Assembly: GCF_001729765.1 (NCBI RefSeq)
Contig: NZ_CP017181.1
Location: 1,922,001 to 1,986,000, forward strand
Reading direction: 5' to 3'
Origin: Enterobacter kobei
GTDB taxonomy: Bacteria; Pseudomonadota; Gammaproteobacteria; Enterobacterales; Enterobacteriaceae
DNA: 64,000 nt
Under the pieces are notes generated by a model. The model was not told the DNA's origin and searched no databases. It saw only the letters and a list, made by a program, of their open reading frames with translations. The translations under genes were made by a program, and so were the position numbers. This document shows positions 48,635-57,970 of the stretch, in pieces (within the stretch, counting starts at the first letter, position 1; each line of letters begins with the position of its first letter).

Positions 48635-48675
48635 CGTGTCATCGTCAAATGTTCGTCAGTTTTGACGATGACACG
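48635..48675. promoter_or_regulatory. Long inverted repeat upstream of the fdhF-like gene
   Basis: Perfect 15-base arms CGTGTCATCGTCAAA (48635-48649) and TTTGACGATGACACG (48661-48675) with an 11-base spacer. Its centre is about 89 bases upstream of the inferred sigma-54 start, enhancer distance. It also lies just after the ariR stop, but no T-run follows on that strand, so a plain terminator is less likely. Confidence 0.7.
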
Positions 48676-48692
48676 AGAGCAGCGGCTGGGAA

Positions 48693-48971
48693 TTAAAGGT
48701 CGTCCATGGTGTAACCCACGACGATTTCAAGCGTCTTACGAATAACATCCGCCTGAACAACATCATGGGTGGCTTCCAGCGTCTGGATGAGCCACAGAAT
48801 GATGGCTTTATTTGACAGATGGCCTTCGGAAGCCAGAACACAGCGTACTGCAGTAGAAAAAACAGCGGACTCTTCAGCAAAACGATCGCCTGCGTGACGG
48901 AAATACTCCGACAGCGCGCTTTCTAAAAAAGCAGAATGGTATTCGGGTTGAAGCTGAATATTTTGTCTCAT
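48693..48971 (-). CDS. ariR: Biofilm/acid-resistance regulator AriR (YmgB) homologue
   Basis: A 92-residue protein of the YmgB/YcgZ family. The second half (SNKAIILWLIQTLEATHDVVQADVIRKTLEIVVGYTMDDL) is close to E. coli AriR. In E. coli it is a small helical dimer acting, by an unclear mechanism, on biofilm formation and acid resistance, and the operon is under BluR control. It is the last of the three genes here; a ymgC counterpart is not seen. Confidence 0.9.
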   Translation of the reverse strand: MRQNIQLQPEYHSAFLESALSEYFRHAGDRFAEESAVFSTAVRCVLASEGHLSNKAIILWLIQTLEATHDVVQADVIRKTLEIVVGYTMDDL

Positions 48972-49000
48972 TTGTTCTCACCGTAGCTGTTAAATTGCAG

Positions 49001-49321
49001 TCAATGTATTTTTTTGGGATCGGACGGTTTTCCATTTCCAAATAACGGCACTACATTGTCTCGGTTATCATTGAGAGGTCCCTCTCTTGTTATTCGTCCT
49101 TGCGCGGTTCTGCGACGTTTTAATGGCAAGCTGTTTGAGCCGATTTCGGCAATTACCTTCGCCAGTGTCTCCCGCCGCCGGGGATCCTTTTCATGTACTT
49201 TCATATCCCGCAGACGCTGTACAAGAGCCTCAGTGGTGATCGGGCCGTGCTCTTTCAACAGTGAAAGAACGGCTTCCCCAATCAACTGGTCAGTCAGCTT
49301 ATCTGCGTCACTGCTATTCAT
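49001..49321 (-). CDS. ymgA: YmgA homologue
   Basis: A 106-residue protein, started at ATG 49321 (MNSSDADKLTDQLIGEAVLSLL). It resembles E. coli YmgA in order and in the N-terminal TDQLIGEAVL pattern; the basic C-terminal half (KRRRTAQGRITREG ... NGKPSDPKKIH) is longer than in E. coli. E. coli YmgA is linked to the Rcs pathway and biofilm control. It begins four bases after the ycgZ stop, so the two are coupled. Confidence 0.85.
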   Translation of the reverse strand: MNSSDADKLTDQLIGEAVLSLLKEHGPITTEALVQRLRDMKVHEKDPRRRETLAKVIAEIGSNSLPLKRRRTAQGRITREGPLNDNRDNVVPLFGNGKPSDPKKIH

Positions 49322-49325
49322 AACC

Positions 49326-49565
49326 TTACCGTTCGAAGAGCAGACCAAGCAGCATGTGATAGTGCTCTTCCTCTTCAGGGCCATCGGCTTTTTCGAGGCG
49401 GCTTAACAGCTTGGTACAGAGCGATTTGCGATTAAGGTTTCGCCCGTCGCTCAGGATTTCAACCACAACTTGTCCCAGCGTTTCCTGTTGAGTGGGAAGC
49501 GCGGCTTTTTCGAAGTACTGTGCGATCGCTGCTGCGGAATCTGCGACGTAACCTTTCTGCTGCAT
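49326..49565 (-). CDS. ycgZ: Connector-type regulator YcgZ
   Basis: A 79-residue protein, started at ATG 49565 (MQQKGYVADSAAAIAQYFEK), after AGGAGCG. The core TQQETLGQVVVEILSDGRNLNRKSLCTKLLSRLEKA matches E. coli YcgZ. First gene of the ycgZ-ymgA-ariR operon, divergent from bluF as in E. coli. In E. coli the operon is repressed by BluR, released by BluF under blue light in the cold, and feeds into Rcs control of curli. Confidence 0.92.
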   Translation of the reverse strand: MQQKGYVADSAAAIAQYFEKAALPTQQETLGQVVVEILSDGRNLNRKSLCTKLLSRLEKADGPEEEEHYHMLLGLLFER

Positions 49566-49625
49566 GTTTCGCTCCTGTAAAATTTTGTAATCAGTAACGT
49601 TACATTTAAGGTATACACAATTTCC

Positions 49626-49654
49626 AAATCTGTACATAAAAAATGTACAGATTT
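49626..49654. promoter_or_regulatory. Probable BluR operator between ycgZ and bluF
   Basis: Perfect 12-base arms AAATCTGTACAT and ATGTACAGATTT around five A. The inner hexamer TGTACA also occurs at 49742 and 49770 here, and at 51133, 51175 and 51256 between bluF and bluR. The spacing fits a MerR-type site for the neighbouring BluR. The 340-base gap 49566-49905 is otherwise A+T-rich. Confidence 0.75.
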
Positions 49655-49905
49655 TTAATAAAATCAGGATATATTTTATAAATTCTTTATTTTTCAATTT
49701 GTTGTGTGTTGTTCATGAAACGGTAATGTTACAGAATATATTGTACAAATTGACGAGCCACTGTTAAGTTGTACAGCGCCCCATAAATGCACCATTAACG
49801 GCCGTAAATGATTGAGATGTAAATTATTTGTCAGGCAATTAATGTGCTATAAAAAGAAGTCTCCCCACATGTTTTTGTGGTAAACCTTAACCCCCCAGGA
49901 CTCGC

Positions 49906-51126
49906 ATGCTTACAACCATCATTTACCGCAGTCACATCTGCGAGGACGTGCCAGTGAAAGCGCTGGAAAATATGGTCGCTGCTGCAAATAGTAAAAACCG
50001 ACAATCCAGCGTCACGGGGATCTTGCTGTTCAACGGCACACATTTTTTTCAATTGCTTGAAGGGCCTGCGGAAAACGTAACGTCCATCTACGAACAGATC
50101 TGCTCTGATACGCGCCACCATAATGTGGTCGAGCTGATGCGCGATCACGGGCCTTCACGGCGTTTCGGTAAAGCGGGTATGGAACTCTTTGATTTGCGCC
50201 AGTACGACAGGGAAGAGGTGCTCCAGCAGGTGCTTGATAAAGGCACAACCCGCTACCAGTTGACCTACAACGACCGTGCGCTGCAGTTTTTCCGCACCTT
50301 TGTCGAGGCCACAGAGAAAGCCAACTATTTTGAGCTGCCGCCTGCGGATTCCTGGGATTTCGTCCCGGAAGAAACGCGCTTATCTGCGCAGCCTGAAGTC
50401 GTGGCAAAAGGGGCGGACTGTAGCTTTGCGTTTCAGCCTATCGTCGATCCTTTCATGCAGCAGGTTGTCTCCTGGGAAGCGCTTCTGCGCACTCCATCCG
50501 GTGACTCACCGGGAGCGTATTTCGCCAATCGCACGCGTGAAGAAGTGCATGCTTCTGATTTGCAAAGCAAACAGGTGGCTCTCTCCATGGCCAGCGCGCT
50601 GGGGTTACAGGATCAGACTTTATCCATCAACCTGCTGCCTATGACGCTGGTCAACGTGCCCAATGCCGTGGACTTTCTGCTCACCGCTATTGATGCAAAT
50701 GGCTTTGTGCCGGAGCAAATTGTGGTGGAGTTTACCGAAAGTGAAGCCATTTCCCGTTTCGATGAGTTTACGCATTCGGTCAGACAGCTAAAAAGTGCGG
50801 GTATCAGCGTAACCATCGATCACTTCGGTGCCGGTTTTGCCGGGTTGCAGCTCCTGGCGCAATTCCAGCCGGACAGAATTAAGATTAATCGCGATCTGGT
50901 CGCGAACGTGCATAAAAGTGGCCCACGGCAGGCCATTATTCAGGCGATAATCAAATGCTGTGCCTCACTGGAAATACAATTTTGCGCGGTGGGCGTGGAG
51001 AAGGCGGAAGAGTGGATGTGGCTCGAGTCTGCGGGCATTTCTCAGTTCCAGGGGCATCTTTTTGCCAGCCCCCGACACGGCGGTATCCCGGCTATCGCAT
51101 GGCCAGAGAAAAAATACGATTTCTGA
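49906..51126 (+). CDS. bluF: Blue-light sensor and BluR antagonist BluF
   Basis: A 406-residue protein with an FAD-binding BLUF domain (1-95; Tyr7 in IIYRSH, then the SSVTGILLFNGTHFFQLLEG segment with the conserved Gln) and an EAL-fold domain (about 150-400). In E. coli the EAL half lacks phosphodiesterase activity and instead binds and lifts BluR off DNA under blue light. Here EALLR at residue 191 is intact, unlike the E. coli protein, but the metal site DDFG reads IDHFG, so catalysis is still doubtful. bluR follows on the same strand, and ycgZ is divergent, as in E. coli. Confidence 0.94.
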   Translation: MLTTIIYRSHICEDVPVKALENMVAAANSKNRQSSVTGILLFNGTHFFQLLEGPAENVTSIYEQICSDTRHHNVVELMRDHGPSRRFGKAGMELFDLRQYDREEVLQQVLDKGTTRYQLTYNDRALQFFRTFVEATEKANYFELPPADSWDFVPEETRLSAQPEVVAKGADCSFAFQPIVDPFMQQVVSWEALLRTPSGDSPGAYFANRTREEVHASDLQSKQVALSMASALGLQDQTLSINLLPMTLVNVPNAVDFLLTAIDANGFVPEQIVVEFTESEAISRFDEFTHSVRQLKSAGISVTIDHFGAGFAGLQLLAQFQPDRIKINRDLVANVHKSGPRQAIIQAIIKCCASLEIQFCAVGVEKAEEWMWLESAGISQFQGHLFASPRHGGIPAIAWPEKKYDF

Positions 51127-51314
51127 CGAAGCTGTACAAAAACCTGCAGACTTGACTGTACGGCAGGCAAGATTTGTACAACAATGTATTAACAGCTGGA
51201 TGGCCTTGCAGGCCATTCACCCGTGCAAAATGAGGTCTGAATTCTACAAATGGTTTGTACAATCTGATAAGGTTGGTGTAGTTAGGTATGGAAGTTCTGA
51301 GCGTGAGGGAGTTA

Positions 51315-52043
51315 ATGGCCTATTACAGTATCGGCGAAGTGGCCGAACGATGCGGTATCAACCCCGTTACGCTGCGTGCCTGGCAGCGCCGTTATGGATT
51401 GTTGAAGCCGCAGCGCAGCGAAGGGGGTCATCGTCAGTTTGACGACGAAGATATCCTGCGTATCGAAGAGATCAAGCGCCTGATGAAAAGCGGCGTTTCG
51501 GTCGGAAAAGTAAAATCCTTGCTGGAAAATAAGGAAGTGATGACTCAGGGTAACTGGGCTTCTTTCCAGGAAGAGATGATGACCGTTCTGCGTTACGCCA
51601 GCCCGGCAAAGCTGCGCGCCAAAATCGGTGAATTCCGCCGCGATCACGCGATGGATGCGCTGATCGATAACATCATTTCACCCGTCCGTCAGCGAATGAA
51701 TCAGGATCAAAACACCGTACGCCATATGGCGAGTCTGTTTGACGGTGTCCTGATTGAATTTGCGATTGCAAGCCTCGCGGAATCGCGCAAGAAAGCGGGT
51801 AAAGACGCACTGCTGATTGGCTGGGAATGCGATGACCGTACACATCTTTGGCTTGAAGCCGCGCGTTTAGCCCAGAAAGGCTGGCATATTGACGTGCTGG
51901 CGGAACCCATTGATTCGCCGCGTCCTGAACTGTTCCCCGGGCAAAAAATCTTCGTCTGGACGGGAACATCACCAACGCCCCGTCAACAGGAACAGCTCGA
52001 TCACTGGCGTGAGCAGGGATTTAGCGTTTCATTTCACCACTGA
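51315..52043 (+). CDS. bluR: MerR-family repressor BluR
   Basis: A 242-residue MerR-type regulator, started at ATG 51315 ([23 protein letters not shown]), after TGAGGGAG. The winged HTH (residues 1-70) includes [23 protein letters not shown]; the C-terminal half is the cobalamin-binding-like domain without the DxHxxG motif. In E. coli it represses ycgZ-ymgABC until BluF binds it. TGTACA repeats upstream (51127-51314) suggest autoregulation. Confidence 0.93.
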   Translation: MAYYSIGEVAERCGINPVTLRAWQRRYGLLKPQRSEGGHRQFDDEDILRIEEIKRLMKSGVSVGKVKSLLENKEVMTQGNWASFQEEMMTVLRYASPAKLRAKIGEFRRDHAMDALIDNIISPVRQRMNQDQNTVRHMASLFDGVLIEFAIASLAESRKKAGKDALLIGWECDDRTHLWLEAARLAQKGWHIDVLAEPIDSPRPELFPGQKIFVWTGTSPTPRQQEQLDHWREQGFSVSFHH

Positions 52044-52048
52044 TTATC

Positions 52049-52070
52049 TGAGGCCTTGCGGCCTTTTTTT
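52049..52070 (+). terminator. bluR terminator
   Basis: AGGCC-TTGC-GGCCT with a run of T. It lies within the 314-base gap 52044-52357, the rest of which is the suf promoter region. Confidence 0.85.
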
Positions 52071-52294
52071 TGTTTTTTCTCCTTTCCAGAGCAAAAGCTA
52101 TCTTAAAAATAGGCATTTCCGATGCATATTTTACGTCCCCGTTTTGCGCTTTCTCGCTGATTAAATAAGCCATTATTTTTCAAAGTATTGAACAATTACA
52201 TCCATCCCGCCCGCATCTTCAGACAGGGTCTATGCTTAATAAAAGTAGACAAAAAGGGCGGTTTAGCCGAATGCCCCTGCTGACAGAGGGTTGA

Positions 52295-52313
52295 AGTGAT
52301 AATCGTTATCACT
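52295..52313 (+). promoter_or_regulatory. Fur box of the suf operon
   Basis: AGTGATAATCGTTATCACT, eight-base perfect arms around TCG, fits the Fur core TGATAAT-N-ATTATCA. It is 44 bases before sufA. The E. coli suf operon is Fur-repressed and OxyR/IscR/IHF-activated; those other sites are not clear by eye. Confidence 0.85.
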
Positions 52314-52357
52314 AACATGGTGTTATGCCCTGATGGCTAATCAGATGAGGTGGACCT

Positions 52358-52726
52358 ATGGAACTGCATTCAGAAACCTTCAATCCTGCCGATTTTGCCT
52401 GGCGCGGTTTGACGCTCACGCCTGCGGCGGCAGCGCATATCCACGAGCTGGTGGCGAAAAAGCCCGAGATCCTCGGCGTACGTTTAGGCGTTAAGCAGAC
52501 CGGTTGCGCGGGCTTTGGCTACGTGCTGGATACTGTCACCGAACCCGAAAAAGATGATCTGGTCTTTGAAACCGACGGTGCGAAGCTGTACGTCGCGCTG
52601 CAGGCCATGCCGTTTATCGACGGCACGGAAGTGGATTATGTACGGGAAGGTTTAAACCAGTTATTCAAATTTCATAACCCGAAAGCCCAGAACGAATGCG
52701 GCTGCGGCGAAAGCTTTGGGGTATAG
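52358..52726 (+). CDS. sufA: Fe-S cluster carrier SufA
   Basis: A 122-residue A-type carrier. The three cluster ligands are in TGCAGFGY and CGCGES near the C-terminus. It receives clusters from SufBCD and passes them to apo-proteins. First gene of sufABCDSE; the Fur box is just upstream. sufB starts eight bases after its stop. Confidence 0.96.
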   Translation: MELHSETFNPADFAWRGLTLTPAAAAHIHELVAKKPEILGVRLGVKQTGCAGFGYVLDTVTEPEKDDLVFETDGAKLYVALQAMPFIDGTEVDYVREGLNQLFKFHNPKAQNECGCGESFGV

Positions 52727-52734
52727 GCGGTACT

Positions 52735-54225
52735 ATGTCTCGTAATACTGAAGCAACGAGTGATGTAAATACCTGGAGCGGCGGGCACCTTAATTATAAA
52801 GAAGGGTTCTTCACGCAGCTGCAGACCGATGAGCTGGCGAAAGGCATCAACGAAGATGTCGTGCGCGCCATCTCGGCCAAACGCAACGAACCCGAGTGGA
52901 TGCTGGAATTCCGCCTGAGCGCTTACCGTGCCTGGCTGGAGATGGAAGAACCGCACTGGCTGAAAGCCCATTATGACAAGCTGAATTATCAGGATTACAG
53001 CTACTACTCTGCGCCATCCTGCGGCAGCTGCGATGATACGTGTGCTTCGCAGCCCGGTGCAGTACAGCAGACCGGTGCGGAGAACAGCTTCCTCAGTAAA
53101 GAGGTGGAAGAAGCGTTCAATCAGCTCGGCGTCCCCGTGCGCGAGGGGAAAGAGGTCGCCGTAGACGCTATTTTTGACTCCGTTTCGGTGGCGACCACCT
53201 ATCGTGAAAAGCTGGCGGAGCAGGGGATTATTTTCTGCTCCTTTGGCGAAGCGATTCATGACCATCCTGAGCTGGTGAAAAAGTACATCGGCACCGTGGT
53301 ACCGAGTAACGATAATTTCTTCGCCGCGCTCAACGCGGCGGTGGCGTCGGACGGGACCTTTATCTACGTGCCGAAAGGCGTGCGCTGTCCGATGGAGCTC
53401 TCCACCTATTTCCGCATTAACGCCGAAAAAACCGGACAGTTCGAACGCACTATTCTGGTGGCGGATGAAGGCAGCTACGTCAGCTATATCGAAGGGTGCT
53501 CCGCCCCGGTACGCGACAGCTATCAGCTGCACGCGGCGGTCGTTGAAGTCATTATTCAAAAAGACGCTGAGGTCAAATACTCAACGGTGCAGAACTGGTT
53601 CCCCGGCGACGGCAATACCGGTGGGATCCTGAACTTCGTCACCAAGCGTGCGCTGTGTGAAGGTGAAAACAGCAAAATGTCCTGGACGCAGTCGGAAACC
53701 GGCTCAGCCATTACCTGGAAGTACCCGAGCTGCATTCTGCGCGGGGATAACTCCATCGGTGAGTTTTATTCTGTGGCGCTGACCAGCGGTCATCAGCAGG
53801 CCGATACCGGCACCAAGATGATCCACATCGGTAAAAACACCAAATCAACCATCATCTCGAAAGGGATCTCCGCCGGGCACAGCCAGAACAGCTATCGCGG
53901 GCTGGTGAAAATCATGCCAACGGCTACCAACGCCCGTAACTTCACCCAGTGTGACTCGATGCTTATCGGGGCCGACTGCGGAGCGCATACCTTCCCGTAC
54001 GTCGAGTGCCGTAATAATTCAGCACAGCTGGAGCATGAGGCGACGACGTCGCGTATTGGGGAAGATCAGCTCTTCTACTGCCTGCAGCGCGGGATCAGTG
54101 AAGAAGATGCCATTTCGATGATTGTGAACGGCTTCTGTAAGGACGTGTTCTCTGAACTGCCGCTGGAATTCGCCGTTGAAGCACAAAAACTCCTCGCCAT
54201 CAGTCTTGAACACAGCGTCGGTTAA
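52735..54225 (+). CDS. sufB: Fe-S scaffold subunit SufB
   Basis: A 496-residue scaffold component, started at ATG 52735 ([17 protein letters not shown]), with GGCGG ahead. It builds the cluster within the SufBC2D complex using sulfur from SufSE. The beta-helix core and the C-terminal segment [23 protein letters not shown], with the functionally important Cys, are present. CGSCDDTC near residue 100 is the E. coli-type N-terminal cysteine cluster. sufC follows after ten bases. Confidence 0.97.
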   Translation: MSRNTEATSDVNTWSGGHLNYKEGFFTQLQTDELAKGINEDVVRAISAKRNEPEWMLEFRLSAYRAWLEMEEPHWLKAHYDKLNYQDYSYYSAPSCGSCDDTCASQPGAVQQTGAENSFLSKEVEEAFNQLGVPVREGKEVAVDAIFDSVSVATTYREKLAEQGIIFCSFGEAIHDHPELVKKYIGTVVPSNDNFFAALNAAVASDGTFIYVPKGVRCPMELSTYFRINAEKTGQFERTILVADEGSYVSYIEGCSAPVRDSYQLHAAVVEVIIQKDAEVKYSTVQNWFPGDGNTGGILNFVTKRALCEGENSKMSWTQSETGSAITWKYPSCILRGDNSIGEFYSVALTSGHQQADTGTKMIHIGKNTKSTIISKGISAGHSQNSYRGLVKIMPTATNARNFTQCDSMLIGADCGAHTFPYVECRNNSAQLEHEATTSRIGEDQLFYCLQRGISEEDAISMIVNGFCKDVFSELPLEFAVEAQKLLAISLEHSVG

Positions 54226-54235
54226 GGGAAAGCAC

Positions 54236-54982
54236 ATGTTACGTATTAAAGATTTACAGGTTAGCGTGGAAGATAAAGCGATCCTGCGTGGCCTCAATTT
54301 TGACGTCAAGCCGGGTGAAGTTCATGCCATCATGGGGCCTAACGGCTCCGGGAAAAGTACGCTTTCAGCGACGCTGGCGGGACGTGAAGATTACGAAGTG
54401 ACGCACGGCTCGGTCGAATTTAACGGCAAAGATCTTCTGGAGATGTCGCCGGAAGATCGCGCGGGTGAAGGTATCTTCATGGCCTTCCAGTATCCGGTCG
54501 AAATTCCGGGCGTCAGCAACCAGTTCTTCCTTCAGACGGCGCTGAATGCGGTGCGCAAGTACCGCGGATTTGAGGCCCTGGATCGCTTCGACTTCCAGGA
54601 TCTGATGGAAGAGAAGATCAAACTGCTGAAAATGCCGGAAGACCTGCTGACCCGTTCGGTCAACGTTGGTTTTTCCGGTGGCGAGAAAAAGCGTAACGAT
54701 ATTCTGCAGATGGCGGTGCTGGAGCCACAGCTGTGCATTCTGGATGAGACCGACTCCGGTCTGGATATCGACGCCCTGAAGATTGTCGCTGACGGGGTGA
54801 ACGCCCTGCGTGACGGCAAGCGTTCGTTCATCATCGTCACTCACTACCAGCGTATTCTCGACTACATCAAGCCGGATTACGTCCACGTGCTTTACCAGGG
54901 ACGCATTGTGAAATCCGGTGATTTCACGCTGGTTAAACAACTGGAGGAGCAGGGTTATGGCTGGCTTACCGAACAGCAGTAA
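54236..54982 (+). CDS. sufC: Suf complex ATPase SufC
   Basis: A 248-residue ABC-type ATPase, started at ATG 54236 (MLRIKDLQVSVEDKAIL). Walker A GPNGSGKST, signature FSGGEKKRNDILQ, Walker B LCILDETDSGLD and switch His in IVTHYQ are present. It drives conformational change of SufB-SufD. Its end overlaps sufD by 26 bases. Confidence 0.97.
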   Translation: MLRIKDLQVSVEDKAILRGLNFDVKPGEVHAIMGPNGSGKSTLSATLAGREDYEVTHGSVEFNGKDLLEMSPEDRAGEGIFMAFQYPVEIPGVSNQFFLQTALNAVRKYRGFEALDRFDFQDLMEEKIKLLKMPEDLLTRSVNVGFSGGEKKRNDILQMAVLEPQLCILDETDSGLDIDALKIVADGVNALRDGKRSFIIVTHYQRILDYIKPDYVHVLYQGRIVKSGDFTLVKQLEEQGYGWLTEQQ

Positions 54983-56225
54983 TGCTCTCCAGCAGTGGCA
55001 CCGGCTGTTTGAGGCGCAGGGGAATCGCTCTGAGCTGGCGCAGCAGCACCTGCAGCAGATGCTGCGCCTCGGCCTGCCGACGCGTAAACATGAAAACTGG
55101 AAATATACCCCGCTCGATGGCCTGCTGAGCGGCGAGTTTGTGGCGCGTCCGGCGGCGATCGGTCCGGAGCGACGAGATGCCCTGGCGCTGACCGTGGATG
55201 CGGTACGGCTGGTCTTTGTCGACGGCGTTTATCACCCTGAACTGAGCGATGACACCCGGGAGAGCGGTTACGGGATTGTGATTAACGACGAACGCCAGAG
55301 TCTGGGCGCCCCGGTTCAGCCGGAGGTTTTCCTGCATTTGACCGAGAGCCTCGCCCGCAGCGTGACGCATATCCAGGTTAAGCGTAACCAGCGTCCGGCC
55401 AGGCCGTTGCTTCTGATGCATATCACCCAGGGCGTAGAGGGCGATGAAATCAACACCGCCCACTATCGCCACCATCTTGAACTGGCCGAAGGGGCCGACG
55501 CGACGGTGATTGAGCATTACGTGAGTCTCAATGACACCCGCCACTTTACCGGGTCGCGTCTGACGATGAACGTTGCCGCCAATGCGCAGCTCCACCACAT
55601 TAAGCTGGCGTTTGAGAACCCCCAGAGCCACCACTTCGCGCATAACGATATCCTGCTGGGACCGGATGCCGCGGCGTACAGCCATAGCTTCCTGCTCGGC
55701 GGTGCGGTGCTGCGCCATAACACCAGTACCCAGCTTAACGGTGAAAATACCACGCTGCGTATCAACAGCCTGGCGATGCCGGTCAAATCAGAAGTGTGCG
55801 ATACGCGCACGTGGCTTGAGCACAACAAAGGTTACTGCAACAGCCGCCAGCTGCACAAAACCATCGTCAGCGATAAAGGACGCGCGGTATTTAATGGTCT
55901 GATTAACGTCGCGCAACACGCCATCAAGACTGACGGGCAGATGACCAACAACAATCTCCTGCTGGGACGCCTGGCGGAGGTCGATACGAAGCCGCAGCTG
56001 GAGATTTACGCCGACGACGTAAAATGCAGCCACGGCGCCACGGTCGGGCGGATCGACGACGAACAGATGTTCTACCTGCGTTCCCGCGGTATCGACCAGC
56101 AGGCGGCGCAGAAAATGATTATCTATGCCTTTGCGGCGGAGCTTACGGAAGCGCTGCATGATGGCGTACTGAAGCAGCAGGTGTTGGCCCGTATTGGTCA
56201 GCGTCTGCCCGGAGGCGAAGCATGA
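54957..56225 (+). CDS. sufD: Fe-S assembly subunit SufD
   Basis: A 422-residue SufB paralogue, started at ATG 54957 ([20 protein letters not shown]), inside the end of sufC, after GGAGCAGG. The C-terminal part [26 protein letters not shown] matches the family. It pairs with SufB and takes part in iron delivery. It ends overlapping the sufS ATG (ATGA). Confidence 0.97.
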   Translation: MAGLPNSSNALQQWHRLFEAQGNRSELAQQHLQQMLRLGLPTRKHENWKYTPLDGLLSGEFVARPAAIGPERRDALALTVDAVRLVFVDGVYHPELSDDTRESGYGIVINDERQSLGAPVQPEVFLHLTESLARSVTHIQVKRNQRPARPLLLMHITQGVEGDEINTAHYRHHLELAEGADATVIEHYVSLNDTRHFTGSRLTMNVAANAQLHHIKLAFENPQSHHFAHNDILLGPDAAAYSHSFLLGGAVLRHNTSTQLNGENTTLRINSLAMPVKSEVCDTRTWLEHNKGYCNSRQLHKTIVSDKGRAVFNGLINVAQHAIKTDGQMTNNNLLLGRLAEVDTKPQLEIYADDVKCSHGATVGRIDDEQMFYLRSRGIDQQAAQKMIIYAFAAELTEALHDGVLKQQVLARIGQRLPGGEA

Positions 56226-57442
56226 GTTTTCCCGTAGAGAAAGTACGGGCAGATTTCCCGGTTCTGACCCGTGAAGTGAACGGTCTGCCGCTGGCTTATC
56301 TCGACAGCGCGGCCAGCGCGCAGAAACCGAATCAGGTGGTGGATGCGGAAGCCGAGTTCTACCGCCACGGTTATGCAGCAGTACATCGGGGGATCCATAC
56401 CCTGAGCGCGGAAGCCACCCAGCGCATGGAGAACGTGCGCACGCAGGTGGCTGCCTTCCTCAATGCGCGATCGCCGGAAGAGCTGGTGTTTGTGCGCGGC
56501 ACCACCGAGGGGATTAACCTCGTCGCTAACAGTTGGGGTAACGCTCAGGTCCATGCCGGGGATAACATCATCATTACCCAGATGGAGCACCACGCTAATA
56601 TCGTACCGTGGCAAATGCTGTGTGAGCGCGTTGGCGCGCAATTACGCGTCATCCCGTTGAACCTCGACGGAACGTTACAGCTTGAGCAGCTTGACGCCTT
56701 GCTGGACGATAAAACGCGGCTCGTGGCGGTCACCCAGGTCTCTAACGTTCTGGGTACTGAAAACCCGGTTGCGGAGATTGTCGATAAGGCCCATCAGGCC
56801 GGGGCGAAAGTGCTGATTGACGGTGCACAGGCGGTAATGCACCACGCGGTGGATGTCCAGGCGCTGGACTGCGACTTCTACGTGTTCTCTGGACACAAGC
56901 TTTATGGCCCAACCGGTATCGGCGTGCTGTATGTGAAAGAGGACATCCTGCAGGCGATGCCGCCGTGGGAGGGGGGCGGGTCAATGATCGCTACCGTTAG
57001 CCTCTCGGAAGGGACCACCTACGCCCGTGCGCCGTGGCGTTTTGAGGCGGGCACGCCCAACACCGGTGGGATCATCGGGCTGGGGGCGGCGGTGTCTTAC
57101 GTTTCCGGAATTGGTCTTGATGCCATTCACGAGTACGAACAGCTGCTGATGCATTACGCGCTGCAGGAGCTGGCCAGCGTGCCGGACCTGACCTTGTACG
57201 GGCCGGCTGACCGACAGGGTGTGATTGCCTTTAATCTGGGACAACACCACGCCTATGACGTGGGCAGCTTCCTCGACAATTACGGCGTGGCCGTGCGCAC
57301 CGGGCACCACTGCGCCATGCCGCTCATGGCCTTTTACCAGGTTCCGGCAATGTGCCGCGCATCGCTGGTGATGTATAACACAATGGAAGAGGTCGACAGG
57401 CTGGTGGCGGGACTAAAACGCATTCACCAGTTGCTGGGCTGA
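56222..57442 (+). CDS. sufS: Cysteine desulfurase SufS
   Basis: A 406-residue class V aminotransferase-fold PLP enzyme. The PLP Lys is in [16 protein letters not shown], the active-site Cys in [13 protein letters not shown] (near residue 364). It takes sulfur from L-cysteine and hands it to SufE. Four-base overlap with sufD. Length equals E. coli. Confidence 0.97.
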   Translation: MSFPVEKVRADFPVLTREVNGLPLAYLDSAASAQKPNQVVDAEAEFYRHGYAAVHRGIHTLSAEATQRMENVRTQVAAFLNARSPEELVFVRGTTEGINLVANSWGNAQVHAGDNIIITQMEHHANIVPWQMLCERVGAQLRVIPLNLDGTLQLEQLDALLDDKTRLVAVTQVSNVLGTENPVAEIVDKAHQAGAKVLIDGAQAVMHHAVDVQALDCDFYVFSGHKLYGPTGIGVLYVKEDILQAMPPWEGGGSMIATVSLSEGTTYARAPWRFEAGTPNTGGIIGLGAAVSYVSGIGLDAIHEYEQLLMHYALQELASVPDLTLYGPADRQGVIAFNLGQHHAYDVGSFLDNYGVAVRTGHHCAMPLMAFYQVPAMCRASLVMYNTMEEVDRLVAGLKRIHQLLG

Positions 57443-57456
57443 CAAAGAGGCGAACG

Positions 57457-57873
57457 ATGGCAGAACTGCCGGATAAAGAGAAATTGCTGCGCAACTTTGG
57501 GCGTTGCGCAAACTGGGAAGAGAAATACCTCTACATCATTGAGCTGGGGCAGCGTCTGCCGCCGCTTAGTGAAGAGGCGCATACCCCGGAGAACAGTATT
57601 CAGGGCTGTCAAAGCCAGGTGTGGATTGTGATGGCGCAGTCTGACGATGGCACGATAACCCTGCAGGGTGACAGCGATGCGGCAATAGTAAAAGGGCTGA
57701 TTGCGGTGGTCTTTATTCTTTATCACCAGATGTCAGCGCAGGATATTGTCGCCTTCGATGTCCGCCCGTGGTTTGAAAAAATGGCCCTCACCCAACACCT
57801 CACCCCGTCTCGTTCCCAGGGACTGGAAGCGATGATTCGCGCCATTCGCGCCAAAGCGGCAATCCTTAGCTAG
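57457..57873 (+). CDS. sufE: Sulfur acceptor SufE
   Basis: A 138-residue protein with the sulfur-accepting Cys51 in [11 protein letters not shown]. It activates SufS and passes persulfide to SufB. Last gene of the suf operon, 14 bases after sufS; a terminator follows at 57901. Confidence 0.97.
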   Translation: MAELPDKEKLLRNFGRCANWEEKYLYIIELGQRLPPLSEEAHTPENSIQGCQSQVWIVMAQSDDGTITLQGDSDAAIVKGLIAVVFILYHQMSAQDIVAFDVRPWFEKMALTQHLTPSRSQGLEAMIRAIRAKAAILS

Positions 57874-57900
57874 ACTTACAGAACAGCATTCATTCTGTTT

Positions 57901-57930
57901 CGCGAGGTGGTTCCCGCCTCGCTGGTTTTT
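57901..57930 (+). terminator. suf operon terminator
   Basis: GCGAGGTGG / CCGCCTCGC stem (one G.T pair) over a TTC loop, followed by TGGTTTTT. Confidence 0.85.
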
Positions 57931-57970
57931 CAGCTTTCTGGCATTCTGCCAGTGAATAAGGAATCTCAGC

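Noticed and set aside
48635..48675. Inverted repeat as plain ariR terminator
   Set aside because: Stem is long enough but is followed on the minus strand by CGCCCCCGCC, not T; the enhancer reading fits better, though both roles are possible.
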